Shown: positions 22,963-34,000 of the stretch, piece after piece
How the letters are laid out: every line of letters begins with the position of its first letter
Numbering within the stretch: the stretch's first letter is position 1
DNA from: Cercophora sp. LCS_1
Taxonomy: Eukaryota > Ascomycota > Sordariomycetes > Sordariales > Lasiosphaeriaceae
Assembly (NCBI GenBank): GCA_036250225.1
Contig: JAPZLL010000039.1
Location: forward strand, 248,001 to 312,000
DNA: 64,000 bases
Reading direction: 5' to 3'
Made by a program: the position numbers and the translations under genes
Notes under the pieces: model-generated
The model's input: only the letters and a program-made list of their open reading frames with translations
What the model was told of the DNA's origin: nothing
Databases searched by the model: none

Positions 22963-24501
22963 CGTGGTGAGTTTGCCGGATGTGATGCAATTCCAACAAT
23001 GCCAACCATGGGAAACTCTACGCGGGGTTTGTGTCGGAAGAGGAACCGAAATGTCTTTAAGTGCATGGGATCAAGTTATGGGTTTACCTGGTAATCTCCC
23101 GCCCTCATTTTGACGAGACTTGAGTGTGACAGGCAGTATTGGAGGCGCCACAATATGGTGTGTACTATGGAAAAACGGCTTTCGAGTTTTGGAGACCAAG
23201 TCTTTCTCCGCTTCGGCCTGGTTGGCCGTTCCTGAGGGGTTCTCGGCTGTTACCAACTTCTTCCCGTCATTCGAGTTTTTTTTTCGGTTTCCCCACATCC
23301 AGGATCCGACCGGGTTATTGAGTAACGTGCACTTGGAGATCTGAAAGAATGCGGTTTGTGATGAGAAACTAAGGTTCACATGATATGGGTATCGTCGGTC
23401 GTACAGGGAGTAACGTTGAACATGCGACCACTCTAACAAGACGTGTCAGTTTCGGCGATTAATATCTGGCCCCATCTGTGAACCGACAGCGGCATTAGCG
23501 AAGAGACAGTACATACCCAGATTCCCGGGCCATCCCGATGGAGATTGACAAGAGTGTGGGGAAATAGCTCCCGGAGAATAACGCCTAGGATTTCCCTGCA
23601 TGAGCCAAAGAAACGTTTCAACGGCGACAAAAAGCTTGACTTTCGACTGGTAGCTTCTGGTCGCAGGTAAATGGCGCCCCTGGTTACTGGTGGAAGTGGA
23701 AGGGTTTCTGGAAATCCGGCACGGATCGCATCCATGTCGATCACGGCACTTGAGCAGTTTCGTAATATTCTCCGAATCAAGGCGAGAGTATGGGTACTCC
23801 CTCGAAATGGCGCGTGTCTGGGTCTCCATCTCGACAGCTCAGCTTGGTGTGTGGCGCACTTGACTGCTTTGGTCCTTGATCTCATGAAGGGCCTTCAGGG
23901 GCTGGAGTGGAGTCTCTCAGGGGCTCAGGGGTGCGCGCCTAATACACAATCGGCCCTCGACTTGGAACGCACGACTACGTGGCCTCCGGCGAACAATGTT
24001 TTGGCCAATGCGCATCTCGGTTCGCATGTTATTGCGCAAGCGTATCATTATTTCCGGCCTACGTTGCTGACTTTTTGCGCGGCTTCTTTGCGTCTTGTTA
24101 TTGCGCATGCGCAAAACCTGCACGCGCAACTGGCGAGTGCAAACCGACCAATGCAAAACCAATAAAATCATTTGTCAATCCAAGTCCGCGCTTCAGTGGC
24201 TGAGTAACCCGGTGCCAAGTCTGCAAGGCCTCAAGATAAGCGGTTGCCTTGTCTTTTGGGGGACGCATGGTTGGGGCAACTCAAGGACAGGATAGCCCGA
24301 GCCTTGTGTCCTAATAGTAACCGTTGCGCTGGACGTATGCCATCCCAGTGGCATGTCACTCTCTCGCCAGCCTTAAAACTCCTCAGGTATACTCCTTTTT
24401 GACTTGGGCGCCACGCGGTTGAAACTGCTGAGAGACCCAGTTTGAGTTGACTTTTGTGTCTCTTCCGATACAGACACCACCGGAGCAGAGCCATTCTAGC
24501 C
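22963..24501. other. Long intergenic region with TGCGCA-rich patch
   Basis: Moderate-length open frames on both strands (23433-23885, 23671-24165) show no recognisable domain or splice pattern. The stretch 24000-24130 is dense in TTGCGCA words and contains a 14-bp perfect palindrome TTGCGCATGCGCAA at 24101-24114. Confidence 0.35.
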
Positions 24502-25974
24502 ATGATGGGGGATCGGCAAGGCGAAGGGAACCGACCCGTATCGCCCGATCGAGTGGACGATGACAATGTCAACGACTTTTCTCACGTCAACCCTGGGGAC
24601 GTTGTCGTTGCCCTTGCTGATTCCCAGCAAGGCCTCATTCAAGACACTCAAGCTGAAGGAATCAACTCTACAACATTTGACGAAGACCCTTACGAAGGCA
24701 TCTTTTCGTTCCGAAGGCCCTCGGCTGCATTGCAATTCATTCCCTCTGTTACCGAGAGCTCCCCTGCAACCGCCAAAGTGTTAGTTGAGCGACTATCCAG
24801 CTCCCTTCGGCATGATAACGAGCCAGAAGACGAAGAAGACGAAGACGAAGATGCGCTGTCAGATGTGACAGACCATACAGACCTGTCACTCATCGAGGTC
24901 TTCGAGCCTTCCGGAACTCCAAATAGCTCAATGCTCCTCTCTCTTCTTGTGACGCTCAAGGAAGGGGTCATTGACCGGATCAAGTCGGAACTAGCGCCAA
25001 CGAGACTCCGGTTGGATGGAACAAGGCAGCACGCAGGACAGCAACATTCCGGCACGAGCTTTTCCTCGCCGCCGGGCTTCCTGCCGGGAAGCGCTTCTGA
25101 CACCAGTGCCTTTTCAGGTCGTCAAAAACGAAGACTTGGGGATGGCGAGGATCCTTTTGATGAAGATGATGGCGATGAAGAGAGAAGGAAGCGTGCATCA
25201 CGACCACGATTGGCTGACTTGCTGCAACGTCGGTTCGCATGTCCCTTCTTCAAGAGGTATCCCGACAACACAGGCCTCCACAAATCATGCCTTGGGCCAG
25301 GATGGAGCAGTGTCCACAGAGTCAAGTGAGTTACACATCTCTGAGATAGTGGGCTGTCCTATGAATTGACATAAAATGACAGGGAACATATCTACCGACG
25401 CCACCTGCGGCTAGAATCGCTGTGTCCGAGATGCAAGGTCCCCTTTGAAACAGGAGGAGCTCTAGACGCTCACCTCCAGTTGGAACAACTATGCGAGATA
25501 AAGACGACCTCAGTAAATGACGATATCCTGTTCATCAACAAGGACCAGGAGAATGCGCTCAGGCGACGCCAGCGTGTGAGTGATGAAGAACAGCGCTGGG
25601 TCCATGTCTTCGAAAAGGTGTTCCCGGGTATGCCGGCTCCTTTGCCGTGTAAGTCCTAATCCGTGCCAGTATTAATCGAAGAGGGACTCACAAGTCGGAT
25701 GCCAGACCACGAGATCGACTTCAACTCAACTTTGTCGGATCATCGCACGTTGGAAGGGTTCTTTTCCTTCGTCGTGCAGGAATTCCCAGCCCGCATTGCT
25801 CGCGAAGTAGGCGTCCACCTTCAATCGCGAAAGGGGGGCCATGTGGCCCAGTTGGACTTGACAAATTTGTGTCGGGAGCAGCTTCAAGAAGTCATCGCAG
25901 AGTTTCCCTGCATCTCGGAATCACCCGCTCGAATGGCTTTGAGGATGGGAAGCCAAACGACCCGCGGTCAATAG
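24502..25974 (+). CDS. C2H2-type zinc-finger domain protein
   Basis: Three exons: 24502-25325, 25383-25627 and 25670-25974 (457 aa). Introns of 57 and 42 nt keep phase; the second removes an in-frame TAA. Residues ~1-240 are acidic and low-complexity (Glu/Asp runs at ~110-118 and ~225-235). The core ~245-320 follows the fungal pattern FACPFFKRYP ... CLGPGWSSVHRVKEHIYRRH ... CPRCKVPF, a C2H2 finger spaced by the conserved GPGW-SVHR-KEH motif and interrupted by intron 1, followed by CPxC and a His/Cys pair. This domain is common in Pezizomycotina proteins of unknown function and is often nuclear. The start could equally be the adjacent ATG at 24505. Confidence 0.7.
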
Positions 25975-26569
25975 AGGTATCAATGATTCTCTGCCACCAG
26001 CGCGTGGCAGCGAGCATCGGAAGTGAGGATGACATAGGTATTGTACCTGGGAAAGATCGACAAACCCTGAGTTTGCAGGGCAGAAATTGATCTTGTATCA
26101 CCCGATCGTGCCGCGTTCATTGGCTGACGCTGAGGCACAAGTTCGCGCTGTGTGGAACTGTGGTGCCAGACAGAAGACCAATGAACACCGCTCCCACAAT
26201 CTCGGATTCCAGCTGCATTTCAACGTGCTTCAGCCGCAGTAAGCAAGAAAGCCCAACCAACCCGCCAAGGGGCTTCTCGGCCCAACCACTTGCGCGTTCT
26301 GTTGCCACCCGCTGCGACGTCATTTTTCGAAAATGACAAGACGAACAAGGTGAGGGTACCCTGAAGTTTGTATGGTTCAAAGGAGATATGGGAAAGTGGC
26401 GGGGGAGAAGGCAAGACTGGTAAAGCGGGGATAGCATGAAGCACACGGTTTTGCTGCCTGAGATTTGCCGGTGACGTTCTGTAACATCTGAAATGATGCT
26501 GTGCCCTCAGAGTGTAAAAAGCAAATTCTATGTGCGAAGAGGAAATATTCTGAGAATCGCAGGGAAAAA
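25975..26569. other. Intergenic, left flank of the hAT-like element
   Basis: No gene seen. It ends with the left copy of the target duplication GGGAAAAA at 26562-26569. Confidence 0.4.
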
Positions 26570-27266
26570 GAGTGGTGCTGCTCGCACCCACCTGTTTCTG
26601 GCAAAACACACCCCTAAACCCTAACCCCGGCAAACATTCCAGGGCTGATGCCTGTCATACCGAAACCATGACAAATCTCGAAATTCCGATGATTCCGTGA
26701 AAGACGGCTGTGACGCACCGCGGCCCCACACCGGCCGCCACAGCCGGCAAACCGTTAGCAACTATCGCGAACTCAAACCTTAGTGTTTTGACTCACCAAA
26801 ATTTCTTCCCATAAACTATCAATGCGCGCGCACACAACCAGATTTACCTAAGACTAAAAACACCACATTGCAGGCACCACCACCCAATACAATACCATTA
26901 CAACAACCCGGGAGAGCCAATGAGCTTGTATATCGAATCTCCTTCCTTCAAGCTGTATTTTGGTATACTTCACGATGTCGTCCGACGCCGGAAGCCCCGT
27001 TGGCCAAAAAAAAAACAAAAAAAAACAACACACATTAAAATACTAAGAAAAACATCACCACTTCCGCCTTGGTTCGTCGCGCGTTGCGTGCGTGCGTGCG
27101 TTGGGCTGCGGTGCGGCGCGGGCCGTTGCGGCGCGGTGTCATCGAAACCTTGGGGTTTTCAGGCAATGCATGGCTTTCCAAAACGACAGTACCTGAGGAA
27201 AAGCTTAGGGTTATGTGTGGGGGGGTGTGTTGTGCCAGAAACAGGTGGGTGCGAGCAGCATCACTC
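26570..27266. mobile_element. Non-autonomous hAT-like transposable element (MITE), 697 bp
   Basis: The two ends are inverted copies of each other over about 44 bp with two mismatches. Both start GAGTG(G/A)TGCTGCTCGC. A 27-bp core, 26576-26602 versus 27234-27260, is a perfect inverted match. The octamer GGGAAAAA stands directly outside both ends, at 26562-26569 and 27267-27274, as an 8-bp target-site duplication. TIRs plus an 8-bp duplication fit the hAT superfamily. The interior has no transposase; long frames there are not protein-like. Just inside the left TIR lies CCCTAAACCCTAACCCC (26612-26628), telomere-like by chance or ancestry. The element lies 356 bp upstream of the metalloprotease ATG. 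Confidence 0.75.
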
Positions 27267-27621
27267 GGGAAAAAACGGGACGCCCGTGGGTGGCGATCAC
27301 CCCTACCCAACAGCGGGACATCCGGCAGCTGGACGCCCGATGTTGCAGCCAACGGTCTACCAGGGGCCAGATCTTCACCGGTTTCGATTCACGATCAATG
27401 GACATCCTAATTGGCAACATGGGGTGGCGTTGTTCTGGCCTCCCCAGGCTCGTCGCTACATTTACCTTGAATGCCCTCACTTCACCAGACTCTTCCGTCT
27501 GCTAACTTTTCTTCACTCTTCGAACCTCCTCTTGATATCTTTCACGGCATCGACAACGCCAGCCTGCCAACGGCTATACCTAAGTACTCACCACCCATCA
27601 AATTTCTCCCATACTGCCACA

Positions 27622-28584
27622 ATGTGCCCATCTATTTTGGCAATGCACCTACCGATTCCCACAGCACACATCTTGGCCTTGGAGAACAACAACAACAACA
27701 ACAACAACTGCCCCCGACACGTCCAGCGGTCTGACCAAGGAGAGGAGGCAAGCAGTTTTTATTGCGGGACTGAACATGCCGACGCTGCCTACCACATCTT
27801 CTCTGCTCGTGCAGGACACCTTGTCAAGGAAGGTCGCCATCTTCGTCTCCCACGTTGGGAGAAGGGATCTGTCCTAAACTACAGGGTCGTTGGGGGCTCT
27901 TTTCCTCTCAAGTACGTCGGGCTCGTGAAGCAGACCATGGCAGATGCGACCGACGCCTGGAACAAGATGGACATCGGGGCACGGTTCCAGTTGGTCGGGG
28001 AAGGGGAACCCGCTCTCTTCACGGTGGAATACCAAAACCAACAAGGGCAAGACCTCGCCATAGCCTTCTTCCCCGACTCCAGTCCCCAGGATCGCATCAT
28101 CAAGGTTTACGAGGGCGCGGTCAACAGACAATCCCACCTGTACCTTTTCAAGGTCTTCTGCCACGAGCTCGGCCATGTTCTGGGCCTGCGCCACGAATTC
28201 AGTGGAACCAGGAACCCAGAATCGCCGTCGGTCGAGCTTTCCGAACCCAACAGGAAGTCCATCATGATTCCTTTCTTTGGGGAACATGACGACATTAGCA
28301 TCCAGGAGTCCGATGTTGTGGCTCTCAAACAGCTGCATGATATGAAAGATGGCTCTGTTTTCGAAGGGTTCACTGTGACCACCGTTGATCCCACAGCGTT
28401 GCGCCAGGAAGGTCCTCTCTATTCAAACGGCGGCTACATTGGGACGGGTGGTATGAGCGCGAAGGAGAGCGCAACTGGTAATTCTGATGAAATGAACGGC
28501 GGTCGCTTCGCTGTTTTGATCATCGGCACGCTGGTGGTTATTACTGTCCGTGTTATGGTGGGTTTCCGCAGTGGAATGGTGTGA
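27622..28584 (+). CDS. Zinc metalloprotease (metzincin type), membrane-anchored
   Basis: Single exon, 320 aa from the ATG at 27622. The long open frame upstream runs through the transposable element and is not included. The zinc site HELGHVLGLRH is at residues 181-191 with Glu182 as catalytic base, followed ~35 residues later by a Met-turn-like SIMIPF and a matrixin-like IQESDVVALKQLH helix. An N-terminal run of eight Asn (a CAA/AAC microsatellite) sits at ~22-29. There is no clear signal peptide, but a single hydrophobic segment (RFAVLIIGTLVVITVRVMV) near the C-terminus suggests a tail or membrane anchor. Metzincins cleave proteins; the substrate is unknown. Intron-like sequence (TAG|GTAAGT) follows the stop, so a spliced alternative C-terminus is possible. 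Confidence 0.75.
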   Translation: MCPSILAMHLPIPTAHILALENNNNNNNNCPRHVQRSDQGEEASSFYCGTEHADAAYHIFSARAGHLVKEGRHLRLPRWEKGSVLNYRVVGGSFPLKYVGLVKQTMADATDAWNKMDIGARFQLVGEGEPALFTVEYQNQQGQDLAIAFFPDSSPQDRIIKVYEGAVNRQSHLYLFKVFCHELGHVLGLRHEFSGTRNPESPSVELSEPNRKSIMIPFFGEHDDISIQESDVVALKQLHDMKDGSVFEGFTVTTVDPTALRQEGPLYSNGGYIGTGGMSAKESATGNSDEMNGGRFAVLIIGTLVVITVRVMVGFRSGMV

Positions 28585-29216
28585 TAGGTAAGTCACTCAC
28601 TAATTCCCAAGTTTGTGCGAAATATTTAGTACAGGAAAAGAACTTGCTAACTCGACCTTAGGTAACAACTCCTTCACGGCGCATTGATTGGTGAGGCGTT
28701 GGCAGGACGATACGGCCGGGCTGATGACGGAAAAGTTTTGTTGGGGATTTTCGTGGATGTATTGTACAAACCAAGGGGTCGTGTTTTCGGGTTGCTAGCG
28801 GTTACAAAATGGCGCAAGGGGAGAAAGGTAGATAAGGTAGGTAGGTATGTATAGAGAAAAGCGGGTTCCCTGTTCTTTCACAACCTCTTGTTAGAATAGA
28901 TTTCACGTGCTTGAGACGAAATGTACATCACACCTCAACCACACATACCGTGACCGCCAGGCTCCCGCACGTGACGACTGATGAGAAATGGTTGTCTGCA
29001 AAGGTCTTGTTACCTGCAGTTATTCGGACATTGATTAGCCCGAGCCTATTGAGTGTCGAATCCTCAATTGAGCTGCAGGTTGTGACACCCCACTGGCGGA
29101 TCGCTGCCTGCTCAGCCCCAACTTCCCCTCATTTCTTCTGACAGTCTTGACTCCCACCTTCCCCGACGATCGCCCTCAGTCTCTCAATTCTCACCCCTGA
29201 GGCAATTGACGACAAC
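28585..29216. other. Intergenic between metalloprotease and ULD genes
   Basis: No gene found. It contains intron-like signals just after the protease stop and a GGTAGGTAGGTATG run near 28835-28850. Confidence 0.35.
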
Positions 29217-31661
29217 ATGGCCGACACCACCGACTTGTCAGGAATCGCTGCCTTTGGCATGCGCCTGGCAACCACTCTGCAGACCTACATTGAGCTCAAT
29301 TCGAATGCGAGTGATGTATTCGAGGGCGTTGTCTCCGAGATCAATGCCTCGGCTTCAGCACTCAAGCTGCTTCATGATGTGATTGAGACCGATAAGGTCG
29401 ATGTCGAGGCACAGGGCCGCGTCGCTCTCTTCAAGGAGGAAGGCATGGACGAGATGAACACTCTTGTGGCCAAGTGCAACAAGGTGTACAACATCATTGT
29501 TGGCGCCGTCCACAAAGCCGGCGAGAAGCCCCCCAAGGATGACGACGAGCAGCCCCCGCAGGCCCCTGAGCCCGTCACCTTGAGCTCGCTGAAGCCCCTG
29601 TACAGCGTGCTCCACGACATGAAGTGGTCGTGGCTGGAGCCGCGGATGGAAAGCTGCCAGGACCAGCTTCGGTATCTCAAGATCGGGCTGTTGCTCAACC
29701 TGCAGATCTCTGGTCTTGCCAAGCTCAATTTGAAGTGAGAGTCCCTCCCAGAGACCATGTGCTGTCAGCTAATCCGCCGTAGCATCGGCCCGCGGCCCAG
29801 CGGCGCGTTCGACCAGGAACTTGGGTTCCGGGCGGCTGCGGAGAGACTTCGCAACCGCCAGCTGATCATGGCCAAGAAGATCACGAGGGAGCAGCGGAGG
29901 TATGGAACTGTCACCACAAGCTCAGTGACAACCTCGACTGTATCAAGGAAGGAGACAGCCGGGCAGGCTTCCAACCCTGTGGCAACTCCTGAGAGCATCA
30001 ACTCTACCCCTGAGACCCCCGAGAAGGATACTTCGGCAGCCCCCGAGGCCGTGCCACCCGTCATCAGTACCGCTGCACCCACGCCCGCCGCTCCGGTGAT
30101 CTCAGTCGCGCCGGCACCTCCTGTACCTACTTTGATCTCTCCCGCGCCCGCGCCCGCGCCTGCGCCTGTACCGTTGTCACCCATCACGGAGGACCGTGGT
30201 CCACTTCCCCCGTACTCGCGCTGTGCGCCGCCAGTGGCCGTCATAGAGACAGTTGCCGGCTCTTCGAGCACTCCGGACACAATAATCGACAACAAAACTT
30301 CTGGCAATGTCGACAAGAAGTCAGACGACAAGAAGTCAGATAACAAGACGGCCGATCAGGATGACAAGCCCAAGACCGACGAAGAGCTGGAGGCAGCACC
30401 CATTACTCCCACCCTTCAACCTCCCAAGCCCGGCTTCCTCACCAAGCTCGTCCCTAACTGGGTCTCATTCATGTTCACCTCCCCGCCGGCCAAGCTCCCA
30501 GCCGACATGGCCAGCCAAACCCTCGAAGCCTGGATGATCGATCAAGACGGCCAGCGCATGCCCATCAAAGTGCCCTTTGACCAAGCCGGCCTGCAAGACG
30601 GCCTCAAAAAGGCCATGAAGAACAAGCCCGGCTCGACCTGGCACCAGTACGTCGACCTCGGCATGGCGACCCAGCAGTCCATCCAGCGAGCCATCCGCCA
30701 CGCCAAAACCCAAACCCCGAACACGCGCACCTGTCTCGGCGTGCAAGAGATCAAGAAACCCGGCGAGTCACCAACCTACTGCGTCTTTCTCACCCTCGGC
30801 GATCCACTCCACCCCCTGCACCTAACCGACGCGGTGGGCCGGAATTACTGTATTCCATATGAACGAGTCCGTCTCTGGAGCGTACGTTGCCCTCTCTTCC
30901 TTTTCCCCCCAACCAACATCTCCTCCTACATTTGACTAACAAGATTCTCCCAGGAACTCCAAAACTTCCTCGTCTCGCAATTCGACGTCGACGGGCCACT
31001 CAAATCCGAAGTCGCAGCCGGACGCTTCGACATTACCAACTCAGGCGGCCATTTTATCTCGCCCGCGATGTGGACCGCGTCCGTCCGCCCAGGCGACAGA
31101 CTCAAAATGGCCATGTGGCCGCCTGAGGCTGTCCCCCCGCCTCCCCGACCCCACATGTTTGTGCCGCGGCCGCCTCCGCCTCCGCCTCCGGGCTTCGGAC
31201 TTGGGATCCCGCCGCCCCCTCCACCAGGGAGTTTCGCCAGGCCTCCTCCTCCACCGGGTTTCGGCGGCCGACCCATGTTCCCCGGCGGTAGGCCGCCGCC
31301 GGGCATGAGACCACCCGGGATGGGAGTGCCGGAAATCATCGAAGTCCGGCCGGGTAAGCCGCCCAAACGCGCGAAGCGCTCGAACAAGGTCTTCCGGTGG
31401 GCGCGGGGTGACTCGGCGTCGTCGATCTACAGTGATGATGACGACATGACCAAGGATGAAGAGGAAGAATACAAGGTTGTTGACTTTGCTGAGGAGCTGG
31501 AAAAGTTGCAGAGCCAGGGCATGGCGCAGGTGTTGATGCGCCTGACCAATATTACCGACGTGTCGAGCTGTTTGATGGCGGATGTGTGGCCGAGTTCGGA
31601 GTCGGAGTCGGATTCGTCGAGCGCGACGTCGTCTACTTCGTCGACGTTTTCGGATTGGTGA
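29217..31661 (+). CDS. Proline-rich protein with fungal N-terminal helix domain and ubiquitin-like (ULD) domain
   Basis: Three exons: 29217-29734, 29783-30881 and 30954-31661 (774 aa); introns are 48 and 72 nt. The N-terminus (MADTTDLSGIAAFGMRLATTLQTY) is the helical leader typical of fungal NLR-like and related proteins. A Pro/Ala/Thr-rich low-complexity middle (~200-370) follows. Around residues 520-590 comes DAVGRNYCIPYERVRLWS, then GGHFISPAMWTASVRPGDRLKMAMW, which matches the fungal ubiquitin-like domain consensus (DAVGR-F--P, then a P-W--VQPGD strand). The tail has long poly-Pro/Gly repeats, a basic patch (GKPPKRAKRSNK) and acidic Ser clusters. It is probably a cytoplasmic scaffold or signalling protein; the function is not known. 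Confidence 0.75.
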
Positions 31662-33086
31662 GCAGGTATCAAGTGATGATTTTATGACTGTCTTGTATGA
31701 CTGGTTGAATGTCTTGTTGTGTCAAGTATATGAGATGACACGCCATGTTTCGTCCGTCTGATTCCTCGGCGGCGAGGACTTTCCAGCGCTACCGCTTTGC
31801 ACTGAACGGCTGATAGCCTCTCTTCCGGCATCCAATGGTAGCTTGAAGATAGAGTGCCTCACCGTCTCACACAAACCGTCTCCATCACCATCGTGACTTT
31901 CACTTTCGGCAAGCCGTTGGCCTCATTGCGCCGCCGCCTGACGAGCGCGCCTCGAAGCTGCCATCACCAGGCCTCACAAACGCGCCAGAATAGCCGCGTT
32001 TTGAACAGCGCTCTCCAACAGCCTCCTCCGACCCCACAACGCCAATGAGTCCATTACGACTCCTAGATTTGGGAGTCTTTCGACTCCCTCACGCACACCA
32101 CCACAACCAACCTCGGTTGACCAATATCCAATATCCAGGCTACCGAACCCACAATATTTGGAGCCTCCCCGAGCCACCCGACCAAAGTAAGCCTTTCACG
32201 TTATGTCTATTGGCGGCCTCTTCTTCGGCGGCGGACTTCTCTTTTTTGTTGAGCTTCCTCTGTTTCCTCAGGTCCTCAATGCAGCCATCGCCATGTTCGA
32301 ATCAGGTAACCGGAGCTGTCACTAAACGTCGTAATAAAGGCGACGTCGCTCAGTCTTGCACAGTCGGAGGACAGCCGGCGCTGGCTCCAACGGTCTTCCA
32401 ACGGCCGAGCAACAGTCGAAGGGCCACATGGGTAAAAGGTTTGAAACCCAGCCCGTACACCCATGGCTGTGGCCGAACACTGGTGAAGGAAGGCACTCTC
32501 CCACTTACCTACCCACACACACACACACACACACACACGCACGCACCTGCAATGGCAAACAATGGCCTCGGCGACGGCCAGCTTGCCTTGTCTGCGCGCA
32601 TGTGTGTGTGTATAAAGATGTTGAAATACCCCTGTTGCTGTGACGCAATCTACTGTAGCACAGGAGTAAAGCGAAGCTTTTTCTGCGCACCCATCCCATT
32701 CAGCACATCTTTTCTTCACCACCGCTTTTCTCGTTTACACGCAAAAACGTCCTCCTGATACGTCCACTTGAGGCCACCACAACAACACCGTTTGCATGCA
32801 TCACTACCCAGCAACGAACACAGGGTTCTTGCCGTTTCTTTGCAGCTGCGGGGCAGCCCTGAACCTTAAATATCTCTCGACCACTCCGCTCTGATGGCTC
32901 TGCGCTACAGAATATGTTTTTGTGGGTCAATACGCGTCGATTTTCGGGACGCATGCTTGCAATCGAACCACACACTCTCTCTTCACAACACCACTCCCAT
33001 CCTCGCAACACCACTGGCTGAGTCGCAAAAAAAGAATTGCGCATCCCTGGTGCTCTCCTCAACTACTATAGAGGCAAAAAAAGAGT
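31662..33086. other. Intergenic region with microsatellite
   Basis: Open frames (for example 32045-32758) are low-complexity and show no domain. The region holds the CA repeat listed separately and a T-run at 33076-33082 (minus strand) that would terminate the tRNA. Confidence 0.35.
32514..32538. repeat. (CA)n microsatellite
   Basis: About twelve uninterrupted CA units, followed by CGCACGCAC. Confidence 0.9.
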
Positions 33087-33198
33087 GACGAGAGTGGGAT
33101 TCGAACCCACGCATCTTTCGATACTAGAATACTGCCCGCTTTGCAAGCAAGAATGAAATTCTTGAGTCTAGCGCCTTAGACCGCTCGGCCATCTCGCC
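33087..33198 (-). tRNA. tRNA-Leu(CAA) with intron
   Basis: The 5' arm GGCGAGA pairs with the 3' TCTCGTC (one G-U). The D arm is TGGCCGAGCGGTCTAAGGC and the T arm GGGTTCGAATCCC. The anticodon stem is CTAGA/TCTAG with loop CTCAAG, giving anticodon CAA. An intron of about 31 nt (33160-33130) follows the base 3' of the anticodon, as in tRNA-Leu(CAA) of other ascomycetes. The long variable arm (TATCGAAAGATG) fits a type II tRNA. An oligo-T terminator lies directly downstream. The CCA end is not encoded. Confidence 0.93.
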
Positions 33199-34000
33199 GT
33201 TTGATTGGTGAAAGTGTGTCGCGTTATTGGGGGGTAAGACGTGCGGGTTCGTCTGCGGCCCCTAGGGCGGAGTAGGCGACGATGCAGTGTGGAGGTCAAC
33301 GCCTGTGGGGCCATGGATTGGCTGTTCACAGAGATCTCGTAGGAAGAAAAAATAAGGGAAGACACACGAATGAATGTACCCACTGCTTTTTTGAGCGTGC
33401 ATCCCGATAGCTCGTCCATTGTTGGGAACTTGAGATTTCGGGGACGTTGAACCAGCCGTCCGGAGACGTGCGGCCCGCCCGGCGCTCCAGGCACCACTTC
33501 TCCTCCAAGTCTCACGGAAGCCCAGCACTCGGCCCCAAATTTAATGAAACACATTGAGAAACAACCGTTTCGAAAGAGAAAACACGCGGGGAGGTTTTAA
33601 CTAGGGGCCGAGCGAGCAGCGTATAAATTGAGCGATGCATATCTTATCATTTTACCTCCCCCTTTTGGTGGGAGGATGAATATCCCTTTACCACTTGAAT
33701 GTGCATCATCTGACTTGTCAAGAACTCACTTACCGCCATTGATACAATTGAAAATTGCAGTGGAAAAGGCATTGACGTTTAGGAAGAAGTCCCGCCTATC
33801 AAGTTCAGATCCGAAAACACGAGCAGCATGTGACATGTCCCGAGGGCTTTATTCTATGATTCTATCTGATGAAAGTCGATACCCTAGTCGAATCCCGAGG
33901 CAACTGGGTATACTGATATACCCCAGGGTAGAATATCTCTCGACGTTGTTGGGTCCCAAACTGCCGCTTTGCTCCGTTTGTAAACAATTCCAACCAAAGG
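33199..34000. other. Intergenic between tRNA-Leu and the DUF4185-like gene
   Basis: No gene recognised in either strand. Confidence 0.4.

Noticed and set aside
23433..24165. Overlapping 130-160 codon frames on both strands
   Set aside because: No domain, no splice pattern, no consistent composition.
25649..25669. 21-nt intron in the C2H2 gene
   Set aside because: Too short to splice; a 42-nt intron from 25628 uses the same acceptor and keeps the frame.
26920..27621. Upstream extension of the metalloprotease frame
   Set aside because: It runs through the transposable element and its right TIR; composition is not protein-like, and a good ATG exists at 27622.
32045..32758. 237-codon plus-strand frame
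   Set aside because: Includes the CA microsatellite and low-complexity sequence; nothing recognisable.
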